Positions 7,604 through 17,407 of a stretch of DNA of 64,000 nucleotides are shown here, in pieces (within the stretch, counting starts at the first letter, position 1; each line of letters starts with the position of its first letter). Below the pieces are notes generated by a model. It was not told the DNA's origin. It searched no databases and saw only the letters and a list, made by a program, of their open reading frames with translations. A program made the translations under genes and the position numbers. The DNA comes from Pseudomonas sp. Irchel s3b2 (GTDB lineage: Bacteria > Pseudomonadota > Gammaproteobacteria > Pseudomonadales > Pseudomonadaceae): positions 310,001 to 374,000 of the forward strand of contig NZ_FYEB01000003.1 of NCBI RefSeq assembly GCF_900187445.1. The letters run 5' to 3'.

Positions 7604-8515
7604 CTAACTGACTGGTACCAGGGCATGCCCGGACAGCAGCGCCTCCTCTTGCAACCACGCAAAAAACGCCCGCACCGGCGGATGCCGTTCACGGCCCGGT
7701 ACGCACAGCGCGCTGTATCCGGCCCCGTCGACCTGAATGTCCCCCCGATAAGGCAGCAGCAAGCCGCTGGCCACACTTTCCGACACCAGAATATTGCTCG
7801 CCAGCACCAGGCCTTGCCCGGCGATGGCGGCTTGCAGGGCGTAATGCTCTTCGTCGTATTCGCGCACCGCCGGTTGCCCGGCGAGCCAGGTTTCGCTGGC
7901 CTGCGCGCACCAGGCCTCCCAGCCATGGGCGTACAGCTTGGAGTTGTGCCAACGCAAGCTGATCAGCGTCGGTACCCGATTGGGCGCCAAGGCCACTTGT
8001 TCAGGCGAGCCATAGACCCCAAAGGATTCATCGAACAGGCACAAACCATACAGGTTCGGGTAATCGTCGAGGCTGTAACGCACCACCAGATCGACGCTGG
8101 CGTCCTGATGCAAATCGATGACTTCGCAGTGGGTATCCAGGCGCAGGCTGATGTTTGGATGGCGGGCGTAAAACCGTCCCAGCCGCGGCACCAGCCAGAG
8201 GGCGGCGAAGGCGGCGGTGGTGGAAATCGTCAAGCTCGTGCCACTGCGTTGCGGGCGCAAGGTATCGACGCTCTGCGCCACTTCCAGCAGGGCACCGTGC
8301 AGGCTGCGGAACAGCCGTTCGCCGCACTCGGTAAGGCGCACCTGCCGTGGCAGTCGTTCGAACAACGGCACGCCGAGCCAGTTTTCCAGGGAGCGGATCT
8401 GGTGCGAGACCGCCGTCGGCGTCACAGAGAGCTCTTCGGCGGCGGCCTTGAAACTCAACAGGCGCGAGGCGGATTCGAAGGCGCGCAGGGCGGTCAGCGG
8501 CAACGAGGCAAACAT
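7604..8515 (-). CDS. LysR-family regulator, GcvA type
   Basis: The 303-residue protein carries an N-terminal winged helix-turn-helix (residues about 5-64, with [18 protein letters not shown]), and a LysR substrate-binding domain. The [19 protein letters not shown] block is typical of GcvA-like members. The ATG at 8515 aligns with family starts; an ATG 11 codons upstream is also possible. It is divergent from an azoreductase/SMR pair, the usual layout for a LysR regulator and its target, with the shared promoter region in 8516-8640. Confidence 0.9.
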   Translation of the reverse strand: MFASLPLTALRAFESASRLLSFKAAAEELSVTPTAVSHQIRSLENWLGVPLFERLPRQVRLTECGERLFRSLHGALLEVAQSVDTLRPQRSGTSLTISTTAAFAALWLVPRLGRFYARHPNISLRLDTHCEVIDLHQDASVDLVVRYSLDDYPNLYGLCLFDESFGVYGSPEQVALAPNRVPTLISLRWHNSKLYAHGWEAWCAQASETWLAGQPAVREYDEEHYALQAAIAGQGLVLASNILVSESVASGLLLPYRGDIQVDGAGYSALCVPGRERHPPVRAFFAWLQEEALLSGHALVPVS

Positions 8516-8640
8516 TTTTCTTAAACTCCACGGATGAAATGGATTCATCCAGACTGATTTTTGTTCATTTGAGGAACAGCAGCTACAAGCTTCAAGCTGC
8601 AAGTCACACGCAGTTTGAGTTTAGTCTTCAGGAGATAGAG

Positions 8641-9279
8641 ATGAGTAAAATTCTTGCCATACATGCCAGTCCCCGCGGTGAACGTTCACATTCGCGGCGT
8701 TTGGCCGAGGTGTTTCTTTCCGCCTGGCAGGTCCGCAACCCGCAGTCGGCACTGACCCGACGTGAAGTCGGTCGGACGTCGATTCCAGCGGTCAACGAAG
8801 CCTTTGTGGCCGCCGCTTTTCATCCGGAGCCTGAAGCACGATCGCTGTCAATGCAGGCCGATCTGGCCCTCAGCGATGAGTTGGTGGGGGAGTTGCTCGG
8901 CCACGATCTGTTAGTGATCTCTACCCCGATGTACAACTTCAGCGTGCCCAGCGGTCTCAAGGCCTGGATTGACCAGATTGTGCGTCTCGGGCTGACATTC
9001 AACCACTCACTGGACAACGGCATCGCGCAGTACGAACCGCTATTGCGGGGCAAGAAGGCGTTGATCGTCACCAGTCGCGGCGGGTTCGGCTTCGGCCCCG
9101 GTGGCGAACTGGAAGCAATGAACCATGCCGATCCATTGCTGCGCACGGCGCTGGGGTTCATCGGCATCACCGACGTCACGGTGGTCGCCGCCGAAGGCGA
9201 AGAATCCGCCGAGCGCACCTTCCAGGTTTCCGTGGCCGAGGCCGAGCAGCGTTTACTGGCGCTGGCCAGGGAGTTCTAG
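8641..9279 (+). CDS. azoR: FMN-dependent NADH azoreductase / quinone reductase
   Basis: The 212-residue flavodoxin-fold protein starts [20 protein letters not shown], the phosphate-binding N-terminus of AzoR, and has the family block [20 protein letters not shown] at about residues 98-117. AzoR enzymes reduce quinones and azo compounds with NAD(P)H and FMN. AGGAG precedes the ATG. It is divergent from the GcvA-type regulator and its stop codon directly abuts the ATG of the SMR gene, so the two form an operon that may answer electrophiles or quinones. Confidence 0.9.
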   Translation: MSKILAIHASPRGERSHSRRLAEVFLSAWQVRNPQSALTRREVGRTSIPAVNEAFVAAAFHPEPEARSLSMQADLALSDELVGELLGHDLLVISTPMYNFSVPSGLKAWIDQIVRLGLTFNHSLDNGIAQYEPLLRGKKALIVTSRGGFGFGPGGELEAMNHADPLLRTALGFIGITDVTVVAAEGEESAERTFQVSVAEAEQRLLALAREF

Positions 9280-9585
9280 ATGGCCTGGCTGTTCTTGCTG
9301 ATCGCCGCCGGGTTCGAGGTCACCTTCGCCATGGGCATGAAGTACGCCGAAGGCTTCACCCGGCTCTGGCCGTCAGTGATTACAGGGGTGGCGGCCGTGG
9401 GCGGGATCTACTTCCTGACCCTGGCCCTGCGCGAATTGCCGGTGAGCATCGCCTATCCGATCTGGACGGCTATCGGTTCACTGGGTACGGTGTTTCTCGG
9501 CTTTGCGCTGCTCGGTGAAAGCCTGACCGCGCTCAAGCTGGTATCGGTCGGGCTGATTGTGGCGGGCGTGGTGGGGTTGAAATAA
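9280..9585 (+). CDS. Small multidrug resistance (SMR) family transporter, SugE/Gdx-like
   Basis: The 101-residue protein has four hydrophobic segments and the conserved membrane glutamate E13 (AAGFEVTFAMGMKYAEGF). SMR proteins work as dual-topology dimers in the inner membrane and exchange protons for small cations. The KYxxGFxRLxPS stretch resembles the SugE/Gdx branch, which exports guanidinium, but substrate class cannot be fixed here. Start follows immediately after the azoreductase stop. Confidence 0.85.
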   Translation: MAWLFLLIAAGFEVTFAMGMKYAEGFTRLWPSVITGVAAVGGIYFLTLALRELPVSIAYPIWTAIGSLGTVFLGFALLGESLTALKLVSVGLIVAGVVGLK

Positions 9586-9692
9586 GCGATGTCATAGACT
9601 GGTCGTTGAGTTGTCATTTTGGGTGGCGATGCTTGGCTGACGCCTTGCATCCAAACTTGCTTCATCTCACCGATCACAAGGATTGTTCATCC

Positions 9693-10583
9693 ATGTCGCA
9701 AGGCTCTGCCACGCGTTATCCGTTGGTGCTGGTCCCGGGAATGCTCGGGTTTATCCGTCTGCTGCTCTATCCCTATTGGTACGGAATCATTTCGACGTTG
9801 CGCCGGGATGGGGCGACCGTGATTGCGGTGCAGGTCTCGCCGCTCAATTCCACCGAGGTACGCGGCGAGCAATTGCTGGCGCGGATCGAGGAAATTTTGC
9901 GCAACACCGGGGCCGAGAAGGTCAACTTGATCGGCCACAGCCAAGGCTCGCTGACTGCCCGTTACGCTGCGGCAAAACGCCCGGACCGGGTGGCTTCAGT
10001 GACTTCGGTGGCCGGGCCCAATCACGGCTCGGAGCTGGCGGACTATCTGCATACTCATTATCCCGCTGACAGCGCCAAGGGCCGGCTACTGAGCTTTTTA
10101 CTGTGGCTGATCAGCGCGCTGATGTGCCTGCTGGAAACCGGCTATCGCGGGCCGAGGCTGCCGGTGGATATCCCGGCTTCGCACCAATCCCTGACCACGG
10201 CGGGCGTGGCGCTGTTCAATCAGCGTTATCCACAGGGCCTGCCTGACACCTGGGGCGGCCACGGCCCGGAAGTGGTCAATGGCGTGCGCTATTACTCATG
10301 GTCCGGAACCTTGCAGCCGGGCAAGACCGATCGCGGCTGCAACCTGTTCGACGGGACCAATCGCAGTTGCCGGTTGTTTGCCAGGACGTTCGTGCGCGAA
10401 GCGGGGCATTGCGACGGGATGGTCGGGCGTTACAGCTCGCATTTGGGGACGGTGATCGGCGATGAATACCCGATGGATCACTTCGATATCGTCAACCAGT
10501 CACTGGGGTTGGTGGGCAAGGGCGCAGAGCCGGTGCGGTTGTTTGTCGAGCATGCAGCGCGGTTGAAGGCGGCCGGTGTTTGA
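9693..10583 (+). CDS. Triacylglycerol lipase, family I-like
   Basis: The 296-residue alpha/beta hydrolase has the oxyanion-hole start YPLVLVPGMLGF, the nucleophile elbow GHSQG with Ser83, Asp241 in HCDGMVGRYSSHLG and His263 in MDHFDIVNQ, matching Pseudomonas family I lipases. Two cysteines near the active site (C226 and C240) could form the family disulfide. There is no signal peptide from the chosen ATG, and no foldase gene is next to it, so export is doubtful. It stands alone between the SMR gene and psiF. Confidence 0.9.
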   Translation: MSQGSATRYPLVLVPGMLGFIRLLLYPYWYGIISTLRRDGATVIAVQVSPLNSTEVRGEQLLARIEEILRNTGAEKVNLIGHSQGSLTARYAAAKRPDRVASVTSVAGPNHGSELADYLHTHYPADSAKGRLLSFLLWLISALMCLLETGYRGPRLPVDIPASHQSLTTAGVALFNQRYPQGLPDTWGGHGPEVVNGVRYYSWSGTLQPGKTDRGCNLFDGTNRSCRLFARTFVREAGHCDGMVGRYSSHLGTVIGDEYPMDHFDIVNQSLGLVGKGAEPVRLFVEHAARLKAAGV

Positions 10584-10711
10584 ACGGCAGTTGGACCGCG
10601 TTATCGTTCATCGCGAGCAGCCACCTTAATAGCAGATGAAGGTGTAACAGGCTTTATCTACACTCCAGAGCGAGGCCGCACCCATCGGGGCGGCAACAAG
10701 GAGAACACTCC

Positions 10712-11017
10712 ATGAAGATGTTGCGTGCCCCGTTGTTGATGGTCGGTTTGCTGCTCTGCTCCCAAGGTTTCGCCGCCACTGCCCAACAGAACAAGATGAC
10801 CACCTGCAATGCCGACGCTACCGCAAAAAGCCTCAAGGGCGACGAGCGCAAAGCCTTCATGAGCACCTGCCTCAAAGCCGCGCCGGCCGCCGATGCCGCC
10901 AAGCCCATGACCCCTCAACAAGAAAAGATGAAAACCTGCAACGCCACCGCCACCACCCAGGCCCTCACGGGTGATGCGCGCAAAACCTTCATGAGCGAAT
11001 GCCTGAAGAAAAAATAA
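10712..11017 (+). CDS. psiF: PsiF-family exported protein
   Basis: The 101-residue protein has a signal peptide (cleavage near AFA at residue 21) followed by two copies of the PsiF motif, K-M-x-x-C-N-A-x-A, ending in FMSxCLK at about residues 49-54 and 94-99. Four cysteines, two per repeat, suggest disulfides. PsiF was named as phosphate-starvation-induced in E. coli; its role is unknown. GGAG precedes the ATG. Confidence 0.9.
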   Translation: MKMLRAPLLMVGLLLCSQGFAATAQQNKMTTCNADATAKSLKGDERKAFMSTCLKAAPAADAAKPMTPQQEKMKTCNATATTQALTGDARKTFMSECLKKK

Positions 11018-11022
11018 GCATT

Positions 11023-11106
11023 GCGGGAGCGAGCCTGCTCGCGATGCAGGCGACTCAGTATCACGGAGGACCGCGGTGACGCTATCGCGAGCAGGCTCGC
11101 TCCCAC
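11023..11106. repeat. REP-type inverted repeat pair after psiF
   Basis: GGGAGCGAGCCTGCTCGCGAT and its inverted copy, ending in CTCCCACA, flank a spacer of about 40 bases just downstream of the psiF stop. Confidence 0.8.
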
Positions 11107-11183
11107 AGGTTCGTGTTTGCTCGCTTCGGCGCCAGAACGCTGGCAGACTGCCAATCCTTTTACGTCGTTCGTTTTGAGGCTGT

Positions 11184-12197
11184 ATGTCAGCGTTTTCTCA
11201 GCGTCAGGTCTTGTTGCTTATCAGCTGGGTCATCATTTTTGGTGGTTTGCTGCTGGTGCTCCCTCTGCGATTGCTGCCCAGCCTGCTGGCCGGGTTGTTG
11301 GTGTTTGAACTGGTCAACATGCTCACGCCGCAATTGCAGCGGCTGATCGAAGGCCGCCGTGCGCGCTGGCTGGCGGTGGCGTTGCTGGGGACATTGGTGG
11401 TCAGCGTGCTGGCTCTAATCTTTGCCGGTGCGATCAGCTTTCTGCTGCACGAGGCGGAAAACCCCGGCGCTTCCCTCGATAAATTCATGGTTGTGGTCGA
11501 TCGCGCACGCGGGCAGTTGCCGCCGTTCATCGACGCTTATTTGCCGGCCAGTGCCGCCGAGTTTCGCGTGGCCATCGGCCAGTGGATGAGCAAGCACCTC
11601 AGTGACTTGCAACTGGTGGGCAAGGACGCGGCGCACATGTTCGTGACGCTGCTGATCGGCATGGTGCTGGGAGCGATCATCGCCTTGCAGCGAGCGCCGG
11701 ACGTGACCAAACGCAAGCCCTTGGCCGCGGCGCTGTTCGATCGTTTGCACCTGTTGGTCCAGGCATTTCGCAACATCGTTTTTGCCCAGATCAAGATTTC
11801 CCTGCTCAACACCTTCTTCACCGGGATTTTCCTCGCGGTGGTCCTGCCGATGTTCGGGATCAAGCTGCCGCTGACCAAAACCCTGATCGTGCTGACCTTC
11901 CTGCTCGGCTTGTTGCCGGTGATCGGCAACCTGATCTCGAACACCTTGATCACCATCGTCGGTTTATCACTGTCGATCTGGGTGGCGGTGGCGGCGCTGG
12001 GTTACCTGATTGTTATCCACAAGCTCGAATACTTCCTCAACGCGCGCATCGTCGGCGGGCAGATCAGTGCCAAGTCGTGGGAGTTGCTGCTGGCAATGCT
12101 GGTGTTCGAAGCCGCGTTCGGCCTGCCGGGGGTGGTGGCGGGGCCGATTTATTACGCGTATCTGAAGAGTGAGTTGAAGCAGGTGGGGATGGTGTAA
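11184..12197 (+). CDS. AI-2E family transporter (PerM/TqsA-like permease)
   Basis: The 337-residue protein has seven or eight hydrophobic segments and the AI-2E family C-terminal pattern, with LLGLLPVIGNLISNTL near residue 245 and YLIVIHKLEYFLNARIVGG near residue 275. It is an inner-membrane permease; some members export autoinducer-2 or ions, but for Pseudomonas homologues the substrate is unknown. GAGG precedes the ATG. It is followed by a long GTTCCCACGC repeat. Confidence 0.88.
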   Translation: MSAFSQRQVLLLISWVIIFGGLLLVLPLRLLPSLLAGLLVFELVNMLTPQLQRLIEGRRARWLAVALLGTLVVSVLALIFAGAISFLLHEAENPGASLDKFMVVVDRARGQLPPFIDAYLPASAAEFRVAIGQWMSKHLSDLQLVGKDAAHMFVTLLIGMVLGAIIALQRAPDVTKRKPLAAALFDRLHLLVQAFRNIVFAQIKISLLNTFFTGIFLAVVLPMFGIKLPLTKTLIVLTFLLGLLPVIGNLISNTLITIVGLSLSIWVAVAALGYLIVIHKLEYFLNARIVGGQISAKSWELLLAMLVFEAAFGLPGVVAGPIYYAYLKSELKQVGMV

Positions 12198-12206
12198 CCC
12201 CGCCCG

Positions 12207-12318
12207 ATCGTTCCCACGCTATGCGTGGGAATGCATCCAGTGACGCTCCGCGTCACAGCCTCAACAGTGGACGCAGAGCGTCCATGGCGGCATTCCCACG
12301 CAGAGCGTGGGAACGATC
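12207..12318. repeat. GTTCCCACGC palindromic repeat, copy A
   Basis: About 112 bases bounded by GATCGTTCCCACGC and GCGTGGGAACGATC, with two inner palindromes built on GACGCTCCGCGTC and GGACGCAGAGCGTCC. The same element recurs at 24506, 28054 (core only), 31563, 33912 (half) and 58192. Confidence 0.9.
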
Positions 12319-12334
12319 ATTACAGGGTTTCAGG

Positions 12335-13609
12335 TCAATCCATCGTGCCGTAACGCTTCGCCGCCTCGATCGCCAGCCCGCTACCGATGCTGCCGAAGAT
12401 GTTCCCTTCCACGTGCCGCGCATTCGGCAACATGGCCGAGACGCTGTTGCGCAGCGCCGGAATCCCGCTCGAACCACCGGTGAAGAATACTGTGTTCACC
12501 TGATCGACCCGCACGTTGGCGTCGTTCAGCAACTGGGTCACGCTATTGCGCACCCGCTCCAGCAAGTTGTCGATGGCCGACTCGAACAGTGCCCGGCTCA
12601 GTTCCACGCTCAACCCCGGCTCGATACGATCCAGCGGCACATGGCGGCTGTCGGTGTGGGTCAGCTGAATCTTGGTTTCTTCCACTTCCATGGCCAACCA
12701 GTGCCCGGCGCGCTGCTCGATCAGCTTGAACAGGCGATCGATGCCGCCGGTGTCTTCGATGTCGTAACGCATGCTGCCCAAGGCCAGGCTCGACTTCTGT
12801 GAGTACACCGAGTTGATGGTGTGCCAGGTCGCCAGGTTCATGTGATGGCTGGTGGGCATGTAGGCGCCACTTTTCATCCGGCTGCCGTAACCGAACAGCG
12901 GCATCAGGCCTTGCAGGCTAAGCTGTTTGTCGAAATCGGTCCCGCCGATGTGCACGCCGCCGGTGGCGAGGATGTCGTCGTGACGGTTGTCATGGTTGCG
13001 GCGCTCAGGCGACAGGCGCACCAGAGAGAAGTCAGACGTACCACCGCCGATGTCCACAATCAGGACAAGCTCTTCCGTTTCGATGGTCGACTCGTAGTCG
13101 AACGCTGCGGCAATCGGTTCGAACTGGAACGAGACTTCCTTGAAACCGATCTTGCGGGCCACATCCGCCAAAGTATCTTCTGCTTCCTTGTCGGCCATCG
13201 GATCATCGTCGACAAAGAACACCGGACGGCCCAGCACCACTTCTTCGAATTCTCGACCGGCGGCAGCTTCGGCACGGCTCTTGAGCTGGCTGATGAACAG
13301 CCCGAGCAGGTCCTTGAACGGCATCGCCGTACCAAGAACGCTGGTGTCGTGCTTGATCAGTTTGGAACCCAGCAGGCTCTTGAGCGAGCGCATCAGCCTG
13401 CCTTCGTAGCCTTCCAGGTATTCGTGCAGCGCCAGCCGGCCGTACACCGGGCGGCGTTCTTCCATATTGAAGAAGACCACCGAGGGCAGGGTGATCTTGT
13501 CGTCCTCCAGCGCGATCAGCGTTTCCATGCCGGGGCGCAGCCAGCCGACGGTGGAGTTGGACGTGCCGAAGTCGATACCACAGGCACGGGCTGGAGATGC
13601 GTTTTTCAT
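12335..13609 (-). CDS. Hsp70-family chaperone, YegD-like
   Basis: The 424-residue protein carries the actin-like ATPase of Hsp70: phosphate-1 GIDFGTSNSTVGW near residue 12, phosphate-2 LIVDIGGGTSDFSL near residue 207, and an adenosine motif FFTGGSSGIPALR near residue 387. The substrate-binding lid domain of DnaK is missing, as in YegD. The ATG at 13609 is preferred over an in-frame TTG three codons earlier. It is divergent from cbpA-cbpM, which also concerns the DnaK system. Confidence 0.9.
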   Translation of the reverse strand: MKNASPARACGIDFGTSNSTVGWLRPGMETLIALEDDKITLPSVVFFNMEERRPVYGRLALHEYLEGYEGRLMRSLKSLLGSKLIKHDTSVLGTAMPFKDLLGLFISQLKSRAEAAAGREFEEVVLGRPVFFVDDDPMADKEAEDTLADVARKIGFKEVSFQFEPIAAAFDYESTIETEELVLIVDIGGGTSDFSLVRLSPERRNHDNRHDDILATGGVHIGGTDFDKQLSLQGLMPLFGYGSRMKSGAYMPTSHHMNLATWHTINSVYSQKSSLALGSMRYDIEDTGGIDRLFKLIEQRAGHWLAMEVEETKIQLTHTDSRHVPLDRIEPGLSVELSRALFESAIDNLLERVRNSVTQLLNDANVRVDQVNTVFFTGGSSGIPALRNSVSAMLPNARHVEGNIFGSIGSGLAIEAAKRYGTMD

Positions 13610-13905
13610 GTCTTTCAAGTTCCGGTTAAAAAACGGCCGCGCAGTGTATGTCAGCGCGGCGAAGATTCGAAGGCCGACTATCCGTTAAATCGCAGAGGTT
13701 AGCGCTTGAAAGATGGTCAATCACCCCCAAACTTCCCTGCACAGGCTTTGGTACCCTGGGGCGACTGCAAGAACCGCGCCCTGCTGCCGATAAACTTCTG
13801 ATGCGCTGCCCGGTCACAACTTTGAGATCGGTCAATCCAGATGCTGTAAACAAGAGCATGCTGGGCCGAGCGGCGCGATTTCGATAATGGATGGTGATTC
13901 CCTCG
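13610..13905. other. 296-base divergent region between the Hsp70-like gene and cbpA
   Basis: The region must carry promoters for both directions. I see no gene, no repeat copy and no clear heat-shock promoter match in it. Confidence 0.4.
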
Positions 13906-14853
13906 ATGGACTTCAAAGACTATTACAAGATTCTCGGTGTGGAGCCGACCGCGGACGATAAGGCGATCAAGGCCGCCTATCGAAAGCTGGCGCGCAAATA
14001 CCACCCCGATGTCAGCAAGGAAAAGGACGCCGAGGCCAAATTCAAGGACGCTTCGGAAGCCTATGAAGCGCTGAAAAGCGCCGACAAGCGCGCCGAATAC
14101 GACGACTTGCGCAAATACGGCCACCACGGTCAGCCCTTTCAGGGCCCGCCGGGTTGGCAGAGCCGCGGTGGTTTCGGTGGCGGTGGTCAGGACACGGGCG
14201 ATTTCTCGGACTTCTTCAGTTCGATTTTCGGCAACCGTGGTCCGGGTTTCGATGGTGGTGGGCGGTCGGGCCGAAGCGCCGGGCGTCGAGGGCAAGACGT
14301 GGAAATGGAATTACCGGTTTTTCTGGAAGAAACCCTCTCGACCGAATCGAAAAAGGTCAGCTTCCAGGTGCCGCACTACAATGCTGCCGGCCAACATGTC
14401 AGCAACACCAGCAAAAGCCTGAACGTGAAAATCCCCGCCGGCGTGACCGACGGCGAGCGCATCCGCCTCAAGGGTCAGGGAGCGCCGGGCATCGGTGGCG
14501 GGGCCAATGGCGACCTGTACCTGACCATTCGTTTTGCGCCGCACCCCAAATTCGACGTCGAAGGCGAGAACCTGATCATCACCTTGCCGCTGGCCCCGTG
14601 GGAGCTGGCGCTGGGGACCGAAGTCGCGGTGCCGACCCTGACCGGCAAGATCAACCTCAAGGTTCCGGCCGGCAGCCAGAATGGCCAACGCATGCGCGCC
14701 AAGGGCCACGGCCTGCTGCACAAGGCCGGTCACCGTGGCTACCTGTTCGTGCAGCTCAAGGCAGTGATGCCGAAAAAACTCGACCATGACGTCAAAGAAT
14801 TGTGGGAGGAGCTGGCGAAAAAAGCCGCTTTCGATCCGCGAGAGAATTTTTGA
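13906..14853 (+). CDS. cbpA: Curved-DNA-binding DnaJ-like co-chaperone CbpA
   Basis: The 315-residue protein has an N-terminal J domain with HPD at residues 33-35 ([17 protein letters not shown]), a Gly/Phe region at about 70-115, and a DnaJ C-terminal domain without the zinc-finger repeats of DnaJ, which defines CbpA. CbpA stimulates DnaK ATPase and binds curved DNA in starved cells. The ATG at 13906 gives the standard [12 protein letters not shown] start. The next gene is its inhibitor cbpM, 24 bases downstream. Confidence 0.93.
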   Translation: MDFKDYYKILGVEPTADDKAIKAAYRKLARKYHPDVSKEKDAEAKFKDASEAYEALKSADKRAEYDDLRKYGHHGQPFQGPPGWQSRGGFGGGGQDTGDFSDFFSSIFGNRGPGFDGGGRSGRSAGRRGQDVEMELPVFLEETLSTESKKVSFQVPHYNAAGQHVSNTSKSLNVKIPAGVTDGERIRLKGQGAPGIGGGANGDLYLTIRFAPHPKFDVEGENLIITLPLAPWELALGTEVAVPTLTGKINLKVPAGSQNGQRMRAKGHGLLHKAGHRGYLFVQLKAVMPKKLDHDVKELWEELAKKAAFDPRENF

Positions 14854-14877
14854 TTCCGAGATAAGGAGTAGCCAATC

Positions 14878-15183
14878 ATGAGCGACCCCGTGATCGTTCT
14901 ACTGGACCTGGCAGAATTCTGCGAGGCGACCGAATTGTCGGACGTGCACGTGATCGAGATCGTCGAACACGGCATCCTCGAACCTCAGGGAGCACTGCCC
15001 AAGGATTGGCGCTTCACCGATTATGAACTGGTACTGGCCAAGCGCGCCGCCAAGCTGCGGCGCGATCTGGAGCTGGAATGGGAAGGCGTCGCCCTGGCGC
15101 TGGACCTGCTGGAAGAGGTCCAGCAACTGCGGGCCGAGAACCGCATGCTCAAGCAGCGGTTGGGGCGACTGGTGGTGGAGTAG
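14878..15183 (+). CDS. cbpM: Chaperone modulator CbpM
   Basis: This 101-residue protein has the CbpM fold signature: a MerR-like N-terminal helix pair (FCEATELSDVHVIEIVEHG) and a C-terminal helix with heptad leucines (LLEEVQQLRAENRMLKQRL). CbpM binds the CbpA J domain and blocks its co-chaperone activity. AAGGAG lies eight bases before the ATG. It is the second gene of cbpA-cbpM. Confidence 0.92.
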   Translation: MSDPVIVLLDLAEFCEATELSDVHVIEIVEHGILEPQGALPKDWRFTDYELVLAKRAAKLRRDLELEWEGVALALDLLEEVQQLRAENRMLKQRLGRLVVE

Positions 15184-15273
15184 GTTCCTGCTCACCCTAT
15201 CAGCGCGCCCACCACTGGGAGCGGTGCTTCGCGAGGGTAGATGTTCGACTGCCATCCGTCCGATCTACAGCGC

Positions 15274-16155
15274 CTATGGCTCTGCATTTCTGATTGCCTC
15301 CCTTCGTGCGGACACAGTGATTTTTTCAACACTGCTCTGACTGGGATTGCCCTGAGCATCGTATCTGACAAAGTAGTGACGTGTGGCGCCACCTGGTAGC
15401 GTTCTTGTCGGTGGAACAGGAGCCGGATCGAGCGGAAATTGAAACGGTTCACTTGTCCAGACCTCTCGGTACCGAGCTTTCTGACCCAAGGTCTGTTTGG
15501 GGCTGAGGATGCCTACCTGACCACCTGTGTCATTAAAACGGGGGGGTATTGGTTTTTTGGAGGGAATTGGTGGCGGCGTGTCTCTATGAGGTCCGTAATC
15601 GATAAAGTCGCGAGTTGTTTTGATGAAAGTCTTTGGCGTTCCACTCTTATGAGTTTCGATGGCGCGCGCAGATATGGGCTTGGAGCCGGGAACTGAGGCG
15701 GTAGAAGGGATGAGGGGTCTCAGGTCAGACGTACTGGGTGCGCCGGTTATAGACCTGCCCGACAATCCTGTAAGAAATTTGGGGAGCCTGACATGCCCCG
15801 TCGGATCCGAATGATTTATCGGCTCTCCTTCGCAGTACGCATACGCATTCAACCCACCTCCCCCAAATGGACTTGAACTGTCCGGGCTATGAAAGCGCAT
15901 CAACATTGGGTTGTAAGCGCGGTACCCATTACCCAGCAGATACCAGCCAACGGGTGTTTCGCGTAGTTCTCCGTTAAACCCCAGATGCGTCGCAATCTCC
16001 TGTTGTGAGGACTGACACCCATAGGCGGAATAAGCAATGGGATGTGCTTGTACTGCAACGAGTTCGGCGACTACCGAATGTTGATGGTCGGTAGCTAACA
16101 AGACGACGCGTTGTTGGCGCAAGGTGTCGCAGTCATCAATATTTAAGCGGGTCAT
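15274..16155 (-). CDS. Orphan Rhs-core protein with unique C-terminus
   Basis: The 293-residue protein starts at an ATG with GGAGG eight bases upstream. Residues 40-121 are the Rhs-associated core: YLLGNGYRAYNPMLMRFHSP, then LNAYAYCEGEPINHSDPTGH. After DPTGH come about 170 residues rich in Pro, Ser and Thr that I cannot assign. Full Rhs toxins have many YD repeats; these are missing here, so this is a stand-alone tip or a remnant of a larger gene, as is common in Pseudomonas. No immunity-like gene lies downstream on the same strand. GC content is lower than in the flanking genes. Confidence 0.8.
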   Translation of the reverse strand: MTRLNIDDCDTLRQQRVVLLATDHQHSVVAELVAVQAHPIAYSAYGCQSSQQEIATHLGFNGELRETPVGWYLLGNGYRAYNPMLMRFHSPDSSSPFGGGGLNAYAYCEGEPINHSDPTGHVRLPKFLTGLSGRSITGAPSTSDLRPLIPSTASVPGSKPISARAIETHKSGTPKTFIKTTRDFIDYGPHRDTPPPIPSKKPIPPRFNDTGGQVGILSPKQTLGQKARYREVWTSEPFQFPLDPAPVPPTRTLPGGATRHYFVRYDAQGNPSQSSVEKITVSARREAIRNAEP

Positions 16156-16279
16156 GAGGTGGCCCTCCGTGGTCGTCGCAGGCTGACGTTCAACAGGCCA
16201 TTCATCTTTTACACGCAGTATTCGGCGCTGGGTACTAGCACATCTGATAGGGAGGCGGCGTTCCTGCAGGGCGGCGACG

Positions 16280-17407
16280 TCAGGCTTTACGCGGAAGGAC
16301 CACAGTAAACAACGTGCCATCCGTCTCATTGGAACTGACTTCGATCGTCCCTTGATGGGCCTTGACCACTTCCTTGACGATGAACAGTCCCAGGCCAAGG
16401 CTGGTGGTCGGCCCGCCAAGCTCTTCGTCGGCACTGCGTACCAGTGGATCGAAGATCGTGCCGATCGCCTCGGCTGGAATCGGCGCACCGTCGTTGTGCA
16501 CCGTGAGCCGAACACTGTCAGCTTCGCCCTTGAGAGTCAGTTCGACCGCGCTGTTGTTCGAGCCGTGTTGCAATGCATTGCCGATCAGGTTCTGCAGCAT
16601 CTGATCGAGCCTTCGGCCATCCCACATACCTTGGGTATCGCCTTCGACGCTCAATGTCGGATCGCATAGCGGATGAGCGGCGCAGGCGTGGGCAATCGCT
16701 TCACGCGCCGCATCGGCCAGGTCCATGGGCGTTGGTTCGATCGGCAGGCTCTTGCCCAGGCGACTGCGGACCAGCTCCAGCAAATCGCCAATCATTACCG
16801 CCATGTGGCGGGTGCCACGCTTGATGTGGAGCGCACAGGTCAATGCGTCACCCTCAAGGGTGGCTTTGCGCATCAGCATTTCGGTGGACATGCTCACCGC
16901 TTGCAGCGGTGCTCGCAGGTCATGGCCGAGGATCGCGAGAAAGATGTCCCGCGAGCGATTGACCTGTTCGGCATAGGCCGCCGTGGATTCGGCCAGCGCT
17001 TCGTCGATGGCTTCGTTAAAACGGATCATTTCCTGCAACTGGGCCAGATCCGGTGTCGTCAGGCTGTTGACCCACAAACGAATCACACAGGCACGCAAAT
17101 GGCGGAATTCGGCGGTCATCTGCACCAGATCGAAGCCGGTATTGTGGCGCAATTCACCATGGCTGGCGCTGGCCTGATCCAGCGCCGGGTTGTTGTCCGG
17201 ACCATCGCCCTTGGCCTTGGCGGCCTGCTCCCGGCCGGTCTGGGGCAGTGTCATGTCGCGGGCGGCGGCCAGCAGAATCGCCCTGGCATGGTCGCGCAGT
17301 AGCGTTCTATCCATGGCAACCGGTTCCGGAGCAATGGTTCGGGCGAAAGACTCCCACTCGTCGACCACGTGGCCAACGTTTGCCACGATAAAATCCGAAA
17401 GACCCAT
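16280..17407 (-). CDS. Orphan sensor histidine kinase
   Basis: The 375-residue protein has an N-terminal helical domain (residues 1-140) that resembles RsbRD-type sensor regions, a HisKA dimerisation domain with phospho-acceptor His162 (LGHDLRAPLQ) and a HATPase domain (LIGNALQHG, then LGLGLFIVKEVVKAHQG). There is no transmembrane segment, so it is a cytoplasmic sensor. No response regulator gene is adjacent. It is divergent from the NEL-type gene, with a 248-base promoter region between them. Confidence 0.88.
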   Translation of the reverse strand: MGLSDFIVANVGHVVDEWESFARTIAPEPVAMDRTLLRDHARAILLAAARDMTLPQTGREQAAKAKGDGPDNNPALDQASASHGELRHNTGFDLVQMTAEFRHLRACVIRLWVNSLTTPDLAQLQEMIRFNEAIDEALAESTAAYAEQVNRSRDIFLAILGHDLRAPLQAVSMSTEMLMRKATLEGDALTCALHIKRGTRHMAVMIGDLLELVRSRLGKSLPIEPTPMDLADAAREAIAHACAAHPLCDPTLSVEGDTQGMWDGRRLDQMLQNLIGNALQHGSNNSAVELTLKGEADSVRLTVHNDGAPIPAEAIGTIFDPLVRSADEELGGPTTSLGLGLFIVKEVVKAHQGTIEVSSNETDGTLFTVVLPRKA

